From positions 22,920,255 through 22,984,254 of the forward strand of contig NC_049981.1 of the NCBI RefSeq assembly GCF_000003815.2: a stretch of DNA of 64,000 nucleotides, written 5' to 3'. This DNA comes from Branchiostoma floridae (lineage: Eukaryota > Chordata > Leptocardii > Amphioxiformes > Branchiostomatidae). Positions 37,026 through 48,859 of this stretch are shown here, piece after piece (positions within the stretch are counted from its first letter, which is position 1; the number at the start of each line of letters is the position of its first letter). The notes under the pieces are model-generated. The model was not told where the DNA came from and did no database searches. It worked only from the letters and a program-made list of their open reading frames with translations. The position numbers and the translations under genes are program-made.

Positions 37026-38576
37026 TACCAACGTGTGAGCACTATCTCACAAACTGAATACATCGTCAAAGGTAAAAAAGATTTCACCTGGCAACTGGCA
37101 GGTCGAGAAGAGCTGTAGAAGGACTACGCTACTCTCATTCTCTTAGATGTAGGTTTTGACACTGAAAGGCAAATTACAAATACAACAGAACACACGAAGG
37201 AGAGCTTGTGCTGGTCAGGTTGTTTTTCCACATTTCTACTGCCGAATTTGCATTCTAAATACACGTGTTACAAAGCCTAGAGACAAGGGTATTTGAGTTC
37301 AGTAACATAATCTGTATCATAGCAAAGTAGAAGTTGCGGTATCTTGAAAGGCTAACATATCGTGGTGGTAACGTTAGGTGTTATCGGAAAGCGACATCTA
37401 GTGTCCCTGAAGGAGCTGTGCACCGAGGCCAGGATTACCTACTTGGTCCATCGCTTGTCCTTGCCTAACTGGTTGTGAGGTCCGGCAGGGTTAGGTACCA
37501 TAAGTGCCTAACCCATACCACCTTCCAACAGGGCATATACTACACACAGCCCTGGGTTTAGACATATAAAAGGATAGCGCGTACTAGTTTCCGCTTTACC
37601 ACCAAGTGGCTTCTCGCTGTAGGTGACTTACAAGAACAATTTGAGGCCCCAGACTTGATGTGGTCAGAATGGGTCAGTTTGACTTTGTCAGTCTCACGAG
37701 GACCTCTAGCGACCGAATTCTGTTCTCTCCGCAAATACGGAGAGGACAGAAGGTCGGGAGCTATAATAATGACGAACAGAATGCCACTTTTCTCTTGAAC
37801 TCGCAGAACCCACAAATTTTAGAAAAGGGGGCTTTTCGTCTCCCTCTGCTTCCAAAAAAGAAGTCAAACCCAACCTGTTTAGAAATAGCCAACACTAGAA
37901 TTGGAGTATAACATTGTTCATGACTAGTCGACTGTCCATTGTCACTATGTTTATACCGTGTACTTGCAATTAGCCCTCGGGCACGAACTTGCAAATAAAC
38001 TTCTGTTATAATATGGCTAGATGCTAGGTTATTAGGGTCCAGCAAAATAAGGACGGTGGGAATTTCTAGAATACTCAAATCATGTCACCCTAATAGTACA
38101 CGGATATTACATGGTTGGAGCTGAAAATCCCTAGACTGGATATAATTCATTTTTAAATGAAATGAAACGAATAACGTTAAAGGACGTAAAAGAAATTTGT
38201 AATGCAATGTAACGTAACGTTACATGTAGGTTTCACAACAAATCAGTAATCAGATTTGTGTGGGAACGAATATTCCTTTATTTCCCAACCTACTAAGGTA
38301 TACGAACAATGAAATATCAAGTTTTGTGCCTTACTACCGTGTAGCTTTTATTCTTTATGGTTTCCTTTGCATAATTTTTTTCTAATTTACTAATCCTTTT
38401 ATCGCTTTGCATATTGTTTAGTCGATGTTTCTACAGTGCCCCCCACTTAGTCATTCTAAGAACTTAGTCCTATCTGTAAGATGGTCACTAGAAAACTAAC
38501 TCAAGGCAGGACTCGATACTTACGTTCGCCTCTGTCGATGTTCGAAACGACAGATTTTACCGTCCGATAGCTCCCA

Positions 38577-38580
<4 letters not shown>
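37026..38580. other. Intergenic sequence without recognisable gene
   Basis: Short open frames only. An 8-bp inverted repeat (GGGTTAGG and CCTAACCC) lies near 37489-37515, and a perfect palindrome at 38207-38225. Confidence 0.45.
38207..38225. repeat. Perfect 9-bp palindrome
   Basis: ATGTAACGT, one spacer base, then ACGTTACAT. It contains the AACGTTA-type word that recurs in this window. Confidence 0.85.
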
Positions 38581-38639
<59 letters not shown>

Positions 38640-38650
38640 ACTCTCACTCG
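38581..38650 (+). repeat. (CT)26 microsatellite with CTCACT extension
   Basis: Twenty-six uninterrupted CT units (38581-38632), then CTCACT-type variants to about 38650. It lies about 500 bp before the proposed GBF1 promoter. CT/GA tracts can bind GAGA-type factors, but a simple microsatellite is the default reading. Confidence 0.95.
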
Positions 38651-39099
38651 CCCTCCCTCTCCCAGTCAAATATAATCTTTTTATAGTCCCCCAGTGTCAG
38701 CAACTTCGCAAAATACGCCAGACTATGCTACTTATATTCCAACAAACTCTCATCTAAAATGTTGACACTGGGAGAAAAATATCGGGAATAGAGTTCATTT
38801 TAAATTTATAATTTATAAAACCGAGTATTCAACTACTTATTGAAGTTTCATTACTAATTTAGTTAGTTAACTAACTACTTTCTAAACCAAGTTACACCAT
38901 TGGCAGCAGGTGGAGAGCTGTAATATATAACGTTTGTTGAATTTTAAATGCATTTTGTTTAACTTTTTGTGTTAGAGCAAATGTGTCCGAATTCGTGTTT
39001 CAAAGTCAAAAGTTACATTTGTTGTTTCTTTCTTTCTTTTCTGTCCAAATTTCAGCCACCTGCTGTCCCATAATTCACCACGGTGGTTCCTAGCTAACA

Positions 39100-39364
39100 T
39101 GACGTCACGTACCGTCTTCAGCACATGCGCACTCCACGTCACTACCTAGGCCCCATTCAACCCTTTACCGTCGAAAATCCGTCTTTTTCCACGTCTTTCC
39201 AATCTGTGTACTGAGTATCACGGAGATGTCAGAATATAACATATCATAGAGAACAGTTCTGGGTCTTCAAATCGTTCCAGTCTGGGAGTTTCTGGCGGAA
39301 ATTCGCGTATAAATATCGGATAGCCGGATTGTGGTAGCAAGTGGCGGCCATCTTGGATGGGGCG
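39100..39364 (+). promoter_or_regulatory. Probable GBF1 promoter and first non-coding exon start
   Basis: A perfect CRE, TGACGTCA, lies at 39100-39107, followed by an NRF1-like CATGCGCAC (39124-39132), a TATA-type TATAAATA (39308-39315) and GGCGGCCATCTTGG (39343-39356), a YY1-type element. YY1 sites of this orientation typically sit at or just after the start site, and about 30 bp after the TATA box fits a start near 39340. Possible donors of a 5' UTR exon are GGCG|GTAGGA (about 39364) and CTGAG|GTGGTA (about 39413). The first coding exon begins after an acceptor, so an upstream non-coding exon is required, as in human GBF1. Confidence 0.5.
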
Positions 39365-41133
39365 GTAGGAGAAGATCTCCCCGGTTTTCGTCTTCGTGAA
39401 CAGATATCTGAGGTGGTATATTCTTCTCAACATGATAACTGCTTTGTGTGGACGTTCGGTTGTGTGTGTGGCGTGTTTGGAGTGATGATCGCCATCGTAC
39501 ATTTGACAACGCGGTATTGTCGATGTGGCACTTGGGCTCAGCTGGCTACGTCATGTATGTGATGGGTTGGGGAGGGGGGCGGGGGCCTACTGAAATCTAT
39601 CGCCTATGTTTTTATTCTTCTCGGCCCACACAGGCATTCAAACCATGTCTGATTGGCAGGAACAAACTTATGGTTTTGATTACTTTAAAGGGAAACGTTA
39701 ATAACTCTGTGTTCATACCGAAATCTGCCCGAAATATTTATGACTTTATTACTGCCAGCTCGCTTATCAAACAAAAAACAAATAATAAATAGTCAGCTAT
39801 GTATTTGAAGCGATTTGAATGCCATGTGGGCCAAGCTCTATAAATCTGAGTTATTTCTATAAAATGTTAGTGATGTACCCTATTCTATCATGTACAGATT
39901 ATTAGTAATATTACATGTAACATGTATGTGTTGTCGTACATGTAGTAATAGTAGAGTAATGTACGGTCATATTTAGCCTATTGGTGGTCTTTGGACTATG
40001 ACCCATTTTAAACGGGTCAGTACAAAATTGGTATAGAAATCATTATCTTACTAGCCTGGTTTGCATCCTATAAAAAATAGCTCTGGTTGATCCCTCTCAT
40101 TGCTTCCCTGTCAATAGTCTGTCACCCATTGATAGAGAAACAATTGGCATTTAGAAATCTTGTAAAATATTTGTGAGAGCTCTAAATTGCACCAATTTGC
40201 TTTTTTGGGGTACCAAATATTTTTCAGAAACAGTGTAATGGGGATCAAACTTTTGAATGCCTGTTCGAAAGGCTCGTAGCCAATCAGAGCTGTCATGAAT
40301 ATTTGAATGCAAATCATTTCAATACTAATAAGTGCCAGACTGTTCCTCAGGGAATAGACTAGAAGTAGAAGAGAATGGATACCAGGCTAAAGTCTACATG
40401 CCCAGCTATTGCTTTACTACATACATTGTACACCAGCTGCTCAAAACTCACAACAAAACAGCCCATTGGGTGCCAACATAAACAGCGTTTGTGACTGTTG
40501 TTAGAGACAAAATGACGCAGCTATGGAAGGATTTGTGCCTGTGAGACATTTCACAGGTGTTTGAACAAGTGCCTCCATTAAACATGTAAATTACCTGAAA
40601 TGTTGTACATTTCAAACAATAACCTCTGACCTCCAGGCTCTGCCATTAATAGATAGGGCTGTGAATGCAATGGATTATGGGTATACACCTTGAACTTTTA
40701 GTAACCTTTGCCAAGAAGGTTATGTTTTACCACAAATACCACAAATATGGGAATTAAGCAACAGTGTCCTATGACTTTGATGACACCCCAGCCAAGGTTG
40801 AGTAGGCTGTGATCTATCCTATTCTAGCTAGTGTGTATAATTCGCTTCTCTGATCGCATCTAAGCAGAACATAATTTCCAGACTTTAATATTATTAGTTA
40901 TTCAAATTTTATACTATTATAGTCTGGCCCAGGCAGCTTTAAACTTCAAGACTAGTAGACAACCTCGCCAACCAATTCCCAACCACAGATGACCATGTTG
41001 ACGACCAACTCCCATCCATTGTCAGCGTCAGGAGAAGGTTGGGAGGCCATAGTTGGCTATGTGTGATGGGCTTGAGCTATATAAATGTGTCGTATACAGC
41101 CGCTAATTAAGATTGTGTGCTGTTCCTCTGCAG

Positions 41134-41146
41134 GTGTGAGACGACC
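41134..41146 (+). other. gbf1: GBF1 5' UTR part of exon 2
   Basis: The acceptor TGTTCCTCTGCAG ends at 41133. Thirteen non-coding bases precede the ATG, which has A at -3 (GACCATG). The transcript therefore begins in at least one upstream exon. Confidence 0.8.
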
Positions 41147-41248
41147 ATGTCAGTACCCAGTAACGGTATCTACATCATCCAGGGGGAGATCTCTGTGCTG
41201 GTAACAGCCATCAGGAGGAACTCCAGATGGACTTCACACAGCCATCAG
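41147..41248 (+). CDS. gbf1: GBF1, coding exon 1 (residues 1-34)
   Basis: GBF1 is a large Sec7-domain GEF that loads GTP on Arf1 at the cis-Golgi and ER-Golgi intermediate compartment, allowing COPI coat recruitment. This exon starts MSVPSNG and continues IYIIQGEISVLVTAIRRN, closely matching the conserved beginning of animal GBF1 (IYIIQGEI, then AI(K/R)RN.RW). It encodes the start of the N-terminal DCB (dimerisation and cyclophilin-binding) domain. The ATG lies 13 bases after an acceptor and has a favourable A at -3. The exon ends CAG|GTATAC in phase 0 and joins in frame to 43043. The gene runs off the right end of the window, so the HUS, Sec7 and HDS domains are absent here. Family recognition is firm. 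Confidence 0.93.
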
Positions 41249-41287
41249 GTATACAGTGTATTTAAGTTGCATCTCACGTTGCAGACT

Positions 41288-41439
41288 TAGCCTCCGTCGC
41301 AAATTTAGAACTTACACTTAGGTTCTCTTATGCCCAGAGAGGTAGTTCCATGGCAAACTCCCTTTCCCAGCATAAGAGAACATAGCCAACGTTGAAAATC
41401 ACGAAAACAAAAGCCAGCCCACGTCTTCGACGGAGGCTA
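41288..41439. mobile_element. Foldback MITE, copy A, in a GBF1 intron
   Basis: Outer 12-bp perfect inverted repeats are TAGCCTCCGTCG (41288-41299) and CGACGGAGGCTA (41428-41439). Inside are GGTTCTCTTATGCCCAG (41321-41337) and the inverted CAGCATAAGAGAACATAG. The stretch CAAACTCCCTTT, then GCATAAGAGAACATAGCC, AACGTTGAAAATCA also occurs in copy B at 46.6-46.7 kb. There is no open frame and no clear target duplication, so the superfamily is left open. Confidence 0.7.
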
Positions 41440-42326
41440 CATCCTTTAGATCTCTACGTTAACTCAATGTCTGCTATGGTAGCCTTTTGGCACAGAATTT
41501 CGATGGGGTACAGGCAAGGCAGGCTTAGGGTTATGAATCATATCAATTCCAGATACAATTCAATACTTCATCTAATATTGGGAATAGTCGTGGAATAATA
41601 CAAAATCGCATGACATAGACCCTGTGACTGTAGTATCTAATTTGTGACTCCCTTTTAGACTTTAAAACCTAGGGTTTCATCTAAACATTCAAACATTCAT
41701 TTTGCATTTCCCAGCAGCTTGCAGGATGTAATGTTGACGATGATTGGCTAATGTTACCTGGTGAGGGAGGACAACTGTATATGGCTTGGAACCTTATATA
41801 GCCAGAATAACAGCTCAGAGTTGAACCACAAACTGCTACACAAAGATTGACTTATTGACAGTAAACAGTTGTTCAAATAGAGACAGCAACATGAGCTTCT
41901 GTTTCTTCACAGGTGTTTTTTGTTTTTTTGATGTGCAGTTAGGTCATGAACTGCTAGGTGGTACAGTGCAAATTCAGCCATTCCCTGATACCAACAACTG
42001 ACTTTGATAGTTAAATTCCATACAAAAAGACATTGCATTACATTTTGTCCATTCTTATTCGTATACTTAATTGTCTCACTACAATAAAGAATAAACAAAG
42101 TTACAAACAAAAATTTAGAATGAAAATTTTTTACAACCCAAAAATGCATGGTATGAGAAATTTTACCAAAAAAAGAAAAAAAACCCACTATGTTTGCTTT
42201 ACAATTGCAGTTGCTCTTTGCAACAACACAAATAGTATTTTATGATGACAACTTTCACTGGATAAGAATTTGTCATTTCTAAACTATATACATGTATGCC
42301 TGTAAGTACTATGTAATTCTAGTCAA

Positions 42327-42658
42327 NNNNNNNNNNNNNNNNNNNNNNNNNNNNNNNNNNNNNNNNNNNNNNNNNNNNNNNNNNNNNNNNNNNNNNNNNN
42401 NNNNNNNNNNNNNNNNNNNNNNNNNNNNNNNNNNNNNNNNNNNNNNNNNNNNNNNNNNNNNNNNNNNNNNNNNNNNNNNNNNNNNNNNNNNNNNNNNNNN
42501 NNNNNNNNNNNNNNNNNNNNNNNNNNNNNNNNNNNNNNNNNNNNNNNNNNNNNNNNNNNNNNNNNNNNNNNNNNNNNNNNNNNNNNNNNNNNNNNNNNNN
42601 NNNNNNNNNNNNNNNNNNNNNNNNNNNNNNNNNNNNNNNNNNNNNNNNNNNNNNNNNN
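42327..42658. other. Assembly gap (332 N)
   Basis: Unknown bases within GBF1 intron 1. The exons on either side join in frame with conserved sequence, so a missing coding exon is unlikely. Confidence 0.99.
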
Positions 42659-43042
42659 GGTGGTGATGAGTTTTTGATAGATATAATAAGCTCATGTTTA
42701 GTTGAATTAGATTATAAGTTGAAGCACCTTGACTGCCATTGCCAGGGTCCAAAATACCGCTTTTTTCTGTCTTCTGCAATGTTGTGACTTGCCAGAAATT
42801 CTAACTGCAATTTGGAAAACTATTTAAGCTGCTGTCCTAGAAAGAAGCTTTTACTACCAAATCTAAATAACTATAATCATCTATTTTTTGTAAATACCAG
42901 TGTAATTGCTTCTTGCACCTAAATATTTCAAGCCCTGTTTGAAAACCAACATTTTCATATCTTTGTCATATCATGCACTTCTTATGACTTAATTTAGGGC
43001 TTTCAGTTGGAATCTAATGGAACATATTTTCTTGCCTTCCAG

Positions 43043-43109
43043 GATGAAGATCAGGATCCTCTTCTGAGCAACTTTTCTGGGCTGAAAGATGTTCTGAATA
43101 ATGTCTCAG
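43043..43109 (+). CDS. gbf1: GBF1, coding exon 2 (residues 35-57)
   Basis: This 67-bp exon lies between TTCTTGCCTTCCAG and CAG|GTAAAG. It encodes DEDQDPLLSNFSGLKDVLNN, then VS, plus one base of the next codon (phase 1). The pattern D(E/x)xxDPLL..F..LK.VLN is the conserved second part of the GBF1 DCB domain, two helices after the N-terminal one. The frame joins exactly to the exons on both sides. The short length matches the compact early exons of vertebrate GBF1. Confidence 0.92.
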
Positions 43110-46069
43110 GTAAAGCCTATATCTACAGAAAATGTGTTTAAAGTTTCACATTAAAGCTCTGTCCAGGAGACTCCATGTGTTTAAAGCCATTAGACCATAA
43201 GAGGGCTCATCTGTTTGGATGTTTACACAGCACTTAAACTGAGCCTGCTGTCCCCCCATTGTTTCCTACCATCCCCCACCTGCTCCCTACACCAAAGCTA
43301 TTTGCATCCTGACCCAAGTGCCACTGTTCTAAGTTTTCTCCACAATATGTCGCCTGAATAAGCCTGGTCATCAAAAGCACAAGTTGCAATTGCAAGTGAA
43401 CAGAAAAGAAAACAGTGATTTTGGTACGTTATGCCAGCGTCACATCATCCATGACCTTCAAATTGGTTGATTGTCAGAAGGTCACCAATTTTCAAACATG
43501 ATATACAGTGGAGACTTTTCTCCTAAAATCTACCCTTTCACGATGGTCGGGGCTTCGTGACCTGCGAACATCGGCCAATCTCTGAAAATTGTGCAGTGGT
43601 TGCGAGCTCACTGGCCGTATTGCTGCCAAAAATCACAGACTCGCCTAGTAAGCTATCTTTCTGTTACATGTGACGCCAACTTTATAGGAGTGGTGGAAAA
43701 GTTTTTTATGGACTATTAGAGTGAGTAAACATTGTACTTTTGACGCTCCAATACTTCTGGCTTGATCCCTGCTTTCACAACTTTGAAGTAACCTTGCCCA
43801 CTTGAAGCCACGGTACCTCATCTGGTCCCGTATGAAAGTTTGATTCCCGATATGAATATTTCAGACCGACATAATGTACCAAAGTGTTTGTGGTTTAGCC
43901 ACCCTCTCCCTTACAAAATGTCAGCATGTATTTTTGATAAGGCAATCATCCCTGATGTAATTGGTGGGTAGCAGCGGTACACATATTTTTTTGAGGAGTG
44001 GGTAACGTACATGCATGTTAGCAAGATCTTTTAGGGCCATTAAGTCATTAGTGTAGGGCTGCTGGGCATAGAGATGCGCAAAGTGGTCCCAGTGTGTTAT
44101 CTCCATTGATTTGTCAATGTCACACCCCTCCCAGGGCTGGAAGGTGACAATCTTTCTGCTCATTTTTATGTCCTGGCCACTCCATTCCATATTGCCTCAT
44201 CTCTAAAGTTGTGGCTGTGAATATAGATGGCAGGATTTACCCCTATGCGAATACGGGGAAGTGGGAAGTTAAGAGATGCGTCGGCAGTGCGACTTCCGTG
44301 CGGGAAACGGCGGCTAGCACGGAACAATGAAGATTAATTTGATGAAGTTAGCGCGGCAATTTTGGTAATTTTGCAGCATTTAAGCAAGAGAGTGGATCAG
44401 AATGGATATCAATCAAATCTCTGCACCCTACTTATGGTTAGGCATGACACGGTCCGGTTTTAAACACTCTGCAACATAACCAGACTGGCAAAGGCATCAG
44501 CAACTAGGAAACCCTACTTTAAATAACTCTGTCTGCTCCAACACTGCCTTGATTATTACATAAAATTCTATAGTATTAACACCATTGTAACAACAAACTT
44601 TTGCCAACACCATCCTGAATATACAGAACAGTTTGTTTCCAACACTTTGAAGCATACAAAAGTTGTTGTACACCAACCTATGGGAGCTTTAAGTTTTAAA
44701 AGCTAGTTAATCCCTCAAAAGAGCAGCAAAGTATTCTATATAAACATTCTTAAGTAGTATTATTACCAATTTACAAATACTGAAAATAGAAAGCATAACA
44801 AAGCTGCTGTTGCTGTTAACAAACAAACAACTAATGACATAAACCCCTAAATGTTACAATATCCTCTTCCGTGCTCAAAATGAGCAGCTTTGTTGCAAAG
44901 CTACAAAATCCCTTGATTGCTTTGAAAATGCATAACAGTTGATCCTACATAATGCCATCAAAGTAAACAACCATTAACATTTATCTACAAACTTAAGCTG
45001 TGCTATACCAATTTTGGGGATGCCTCGGTAAAAAAACAAAAACACAATGTGGTACTAGTTATAGTACAAAATGTAAGACTAAGACTAAAAGTTGACAGAC
45101 TAGCGCATGCTGCATGTGTGGCAGTGTTATGGCTTGTCCGTCTTTTCCTCGCAGTCGTTAACAACAAGTATGCCAGATAAGCATACTAAATACTGGATAA
45201 GCATTCAGAGTAAGAGATTATCTATCTAGATCTGGACAAAGACGTACTTACCGGTTTCCGATGGTTTCTTGTGCAGACAATTTCTTGGTTGATCAGTAGC
45301 GTTGACTGTGCTCTTGGCTCTGTAGAGAACACACAGATGATGTGTTGTCAACACAAGTGTGCCATCAAACTGAGCCCAACTGTCCTCTCCACTCTTATAC
45401 CCCTCCCCTACAACACCCCTGATACCTACCTCATCATTTACTCATTAAATAATGTGCCTGAGCTGAAATATTTATTAGGACCCATCCCTCCCCCCCCTCC
45501 AACCAACTTCAGGAGCTATCAAGGCAATTTGTGTTTGTTACTCAACAATCATTATGGACGCGAGGTTACTAAGCCAGTCTCCGCTCATAATGGATGAAAA
45601 TGGAGGATTTACTCCAAGATTGATACTGTATCCACCTTGTTAGCATATTGATGGAATAGGCAAGTATTGCATCTGGAAAGTTCAAGCTGTATATAAAAAT
45701 GTTTCTACTTTCCTATATCATATGTTTGTGAAAGAGAGTTAGAAATGTTGGACTTTGAGGGGTAGATTGTGTGTTAGAGTGCAAGGGTCTCATGTGGCCA
45801 TCAGGAATGACAAAAGACTTGTAGTGACTGGATGTAAATGACCTGATACCCCCTGACAGGCCCATAGTACAAACATGTGCAGGAGTGATTTGTGGTTGTA
45901 GGTTGCAGGTTGGGACAGTTGGTGATATGATATTATGAACAGTCCTTTAAAAGTGTATTTATTTTTTTTTTGCAGCTAATGCTGCACTTGGTTTTTACAT
46001 GTACTTAGCTTGGTTAGAATATGAAATATGGCTCAAGTAGGGATCAGTATCATTTTTTTTATCAGGCAA

Positions 46070-46290
46070 GAGTGTCAGGATGTGATGGTCCCCATCGGTG
46101 ACAGCTGAATTTGTCGTAAAGGAGGGGGAGTATGGGCAAGCTTTAGTTTAGTTGTAAAACCTCTGCACATACATGTAAAAGAACCCAACACACTTATCAA
46201 GAAGGATAGAGGGTGACCCAGCGTTATTGGCTAACAGCGTAAGCATTAGCAAAGCTGCATTGCATGATTGACAAGAAGTGTCATGCTTCA
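46070..46290 (+). repeat. Possible interspersed repeat (SINE-like)
   Basis: The stretch with ACATGTAAAAGAACCCAAC, then CACTTATCAAGAAGGATAG and GGGTGACCC looks like the body of an interspersed repeat rather than unique intron. No second copy exists in the window, so this is weakly supported. Confidence 0.2.
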
Positions 46291-46531
46291 TCTTAGTTGA
46301 AGATGACTTCTTTATCTTTCGTTTCATTTTTAGTCCAGAGTTTGTCAGTCCTATGGTCTTTGACCTTAAAAAAATCTATCCTAACACTAAGTCTTGTTCT
46401 CTGTTCATGTGCTAGGGGACAGTACAGCACATGTATTATCTGTTCCTTTGTGATCACAGTGACATAGTGAGATGACAGAAGCTCTTTCTTCAGGGTCATG
46501 TTATGTTTTGGACTAGAACATGGCAAAACCA

Positions 46532-46699
46532 TAGCTACGTTCTCATATGCTGAGAAAAGGGAGTTTGTCGAGGAAGGGAGTTTGCAATGAAGGTAATTTG
46601 CCTCGAGACAGGACAAAGTCCTTACCAAATTCAAATTCCCTTCCTCGGCAAACTCCCTTCCTCGGCAAACTCCCTTTCCTGGCATAAGAGAACATAGCC
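46532..46699. mobile_element. Foldback MITE, copy B, in GBF1 intron 2
   Basis: The left arm reads TAGCTACGTTCTCATATGC, then GAAAAGGGAGTTTG. The right arm reads CAAACTCCCTTTCC, then GGCATAAGAGAACATAGCC, in inverted orientation. Both arms contain GGAAGGGAGTTTG or its complement, twice on the right. The right arm continues AACGTTGAAAATCATGAA beyond the repeat, as in copy A. It lacks copy A's outer CCTCCGTCG repeat. It is a second, diverged member of the family. Confidence 0.7.
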
Positions 46700-47881
46700 A
46701 ACGTTGAAAATCATGAACCAGCGAAGACTGCAACAGAGACTAGCAAAACCAGGCATGAAAGCATGTGTCCTAACAATGCATTTAGGCGTGCAATTTCCTT
46801 TTGAACCAAAGTTCATTTATCTTAGAACAACGAGATAAACATGACAAATAGATACAAAACTTCTTTTTTTTTCTTCTTCTTTTTAGGCAAGGATTTAACT
46901 TGCTTCTAACATTTGAATGTGGGTAATTTTAATTTCAAGTGTTGAAAATTGCTGTTAAATTTTAGTTTTAAAAAAGTAACAAAAAGAGTACAAAATCTAA
47001 ACCTTGGTCCAACAAAATACTGTAAATGGCTTGTTGAGGAAATATTGTGCTTTTGTTGTAACTGAAACGAAAGATTTAACTAGTTAAACACAGTTATTTT
47101 TTCTCACAAAGTTGTATTGCCCTTTGAACGCAAGTTTTGACCATCTAACGCATGTGGTACTGATGCAGCAAAGCAGCTATGTTGTTCACAATGAGCCGTA
47201 CATGTGTTGCTGTTTGGGTCAGTGACCTCTGTGTTCAGCATGTGGCCCAATTCTTTAGTGACAAAAATGATGGATAGAAATATTATTTCAAGAAAGTGAA
47301 GCTCTATTAGTCTATAAGCTACCCCTCTCCTTAAGGTTGATGTCATGAGTGGTGTAATTAATGTGGTATTCGCTCGTTAATAATCACCATACACAGAAGA
47401 AGACTCTTCAGGGGAAATACACTTATCAGGGGAAATACAGGACAATATTTTGGACTTTTAGAAACTTTTAGAACTGTGCTCTGAGGGATGACATCATCTT
47501 TATTGACGTATAAACGCAATACATTTGAAATCAACATACAAAATGAGTTTAAAAGACGAAACCTAGGCCGACCCCTTAATCAGAATAGCAACAATTCTGG
47601 AGGGCGCAAGGTAAAACCTAAGGTCTGCATCCGACTTTTTGATACATGTGGTATTGCACAATGTTACATAACACTCTTAGAGTGTATTGCACTGTTGCTA
47701 CAAGAATATTGCACTTAAACGAGTTATATTGCACTTAAACAAGTTAAAATTTATCTGCTAGAGAATAACCCAGATGGGGACTCCCACACAGGGGTGTTTT
47801 AGTTTTAAGTAGATATAGTGACAACATTTTGATTTGTTTTAGAAAAAATATTTTCTCAGGCCAGAGGTGTATCTAAATGAG

Positions 47882-47919
47882 CCTGTACCTGTACCAGAAC
47901 CTGTATACCTGTACCTGAT
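47882..47919 (+). repeat. Short CCTGTA hexamer repeat
   Basis: CCTGTA occurs repeatedly with small variations (CCTGTACCTGTACC, then AACCTGTATACCTGTACC). It makes a VPVPEPVYLYL-type open frame by chance. Confidence 0.6.
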
Positions 47920-48474
47920 CATGTTACGTTTACCGGTACATATACAGCCTGACCTTCAATTATCATTTTTACAACAGACTTTGGCTTGGCAGTTGAAATT
48001 TTCTGGTTCTGTCAAAATTTGTGAAAAGCAAGAAGGGTGCACAGCCATCAAAGTTGTGTAGTAGGCTCAAAATAGAGAATCGCAGACAAGCCACATTTGC
48101 TTGTGGGACCGTGCCCCCCATTGTGTTGAAAATGTCTGAAATCCTACGAATAGCCATGGAAAAGTACAGTAGGAAGACGAGTAACATGGGAAAAACAAGG
48201 CTGCTATGAAAAACAAAAAGAGTTCTTTTATCAATGAATGACAGGTACACTTGTGTAGATCTTCAACCTTTTATTCTAAGTTTTAAAAACTATAATTCAA
48301 ATGTAAGGCAGTAGACTCCTACATTCCTGCAAAATCATCACATTGGTTGCAAAGATGTTGCAACACGGTTTTAATGACCTTGAGTTGACCAATTGTATAT
48401 CATCTGTCATACAAGCCTCAGCATACACAACTATAAATCAATGCCCAACAAGCTTGTCCTTAACTAACCCACCA

Positions 48475-48859
48475 CCAACTCAGGCCCAATCTATACACAG
48501 TTTTTACCGATATCGGTGGATGTGTCGGGAGGGATCTGGAACGCTGGCCGCGGGACACCCGTGGCGCTTGCAGTCATAAACAGCTATATAGCCTAATGAG
48601 CCCGCGTTGTATGCTAATGAGCCTTCCCGAAGTCGGGACACATCTACACGCGCGCGGAAGCTGTCGGGGACCCCTGCTAAGCTATCGGGGACCCCTGCTA
48701 AGCTTTCGTACGAATGGTCCGGACCTTTCGGGAGAAATTTTCCCGATATCGTAATGGCGATATAGCAGTTCCATCTAGACGATGAAAAAAAGCTGTCGGC
48801 GAATGGTTGTAGGCTCGCCGATATCGGGAAAAACTGTGTGTAGATCGTGCCTCAGTTGG
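48475..48859. mobile_element. 385-bp palindromic DNA element (MITE-like)
   Basis: The left end, CCAACTCAGGCCCAATCTA, is followed by CACAGTTTTTACCGATATCGG. The right end is its imperfect inverse, CCGATATCGGGAAAAACTGTG then TAGATCGTGCCTCAGTTGG. Terminal repeats are about 40 bp. A nested inverted repeat lies inside (GTGGATGTGTCGGG and CCCGA...GGGACACATCTACAC). A 21-bp unit with CGGGGACCCCTGCTAA is repeated twice at 48660-48702. The element is CpG-rich, unlike the flanking intron. No transposase frame is present. Confidence 0.7.

Larger units (their letters stand above)
41249..43042 (+). other. GBF1 intron after coding exon 1
   Basis: A 1.8-kb GT-AG intron ending TTGCCTTCCAG. It carries a foldback MITE (41288-41439) close to the donor and a 332-bp assembly gap. 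No further exon is seen. Confidence 0.85.

Noticed and set aside
38581-38650. CT tract as a GAGA-factor promoter element
   Set aside because: A perfect (CT)26 run is most simply a microsatellite, and it is 500 bp from the likely start site.
42292-42779. Long open frames on both strands around 42.3-42.8 kb
   Set aside because: Dominated by the 332-N gap inside a GBF1 intron.
46293-46733. 146-codon minus-strand open frame
   Set aside because: It runs through the foldback MITE and lies in a GBF1 intron. No domain-like pattern or start context is seen.
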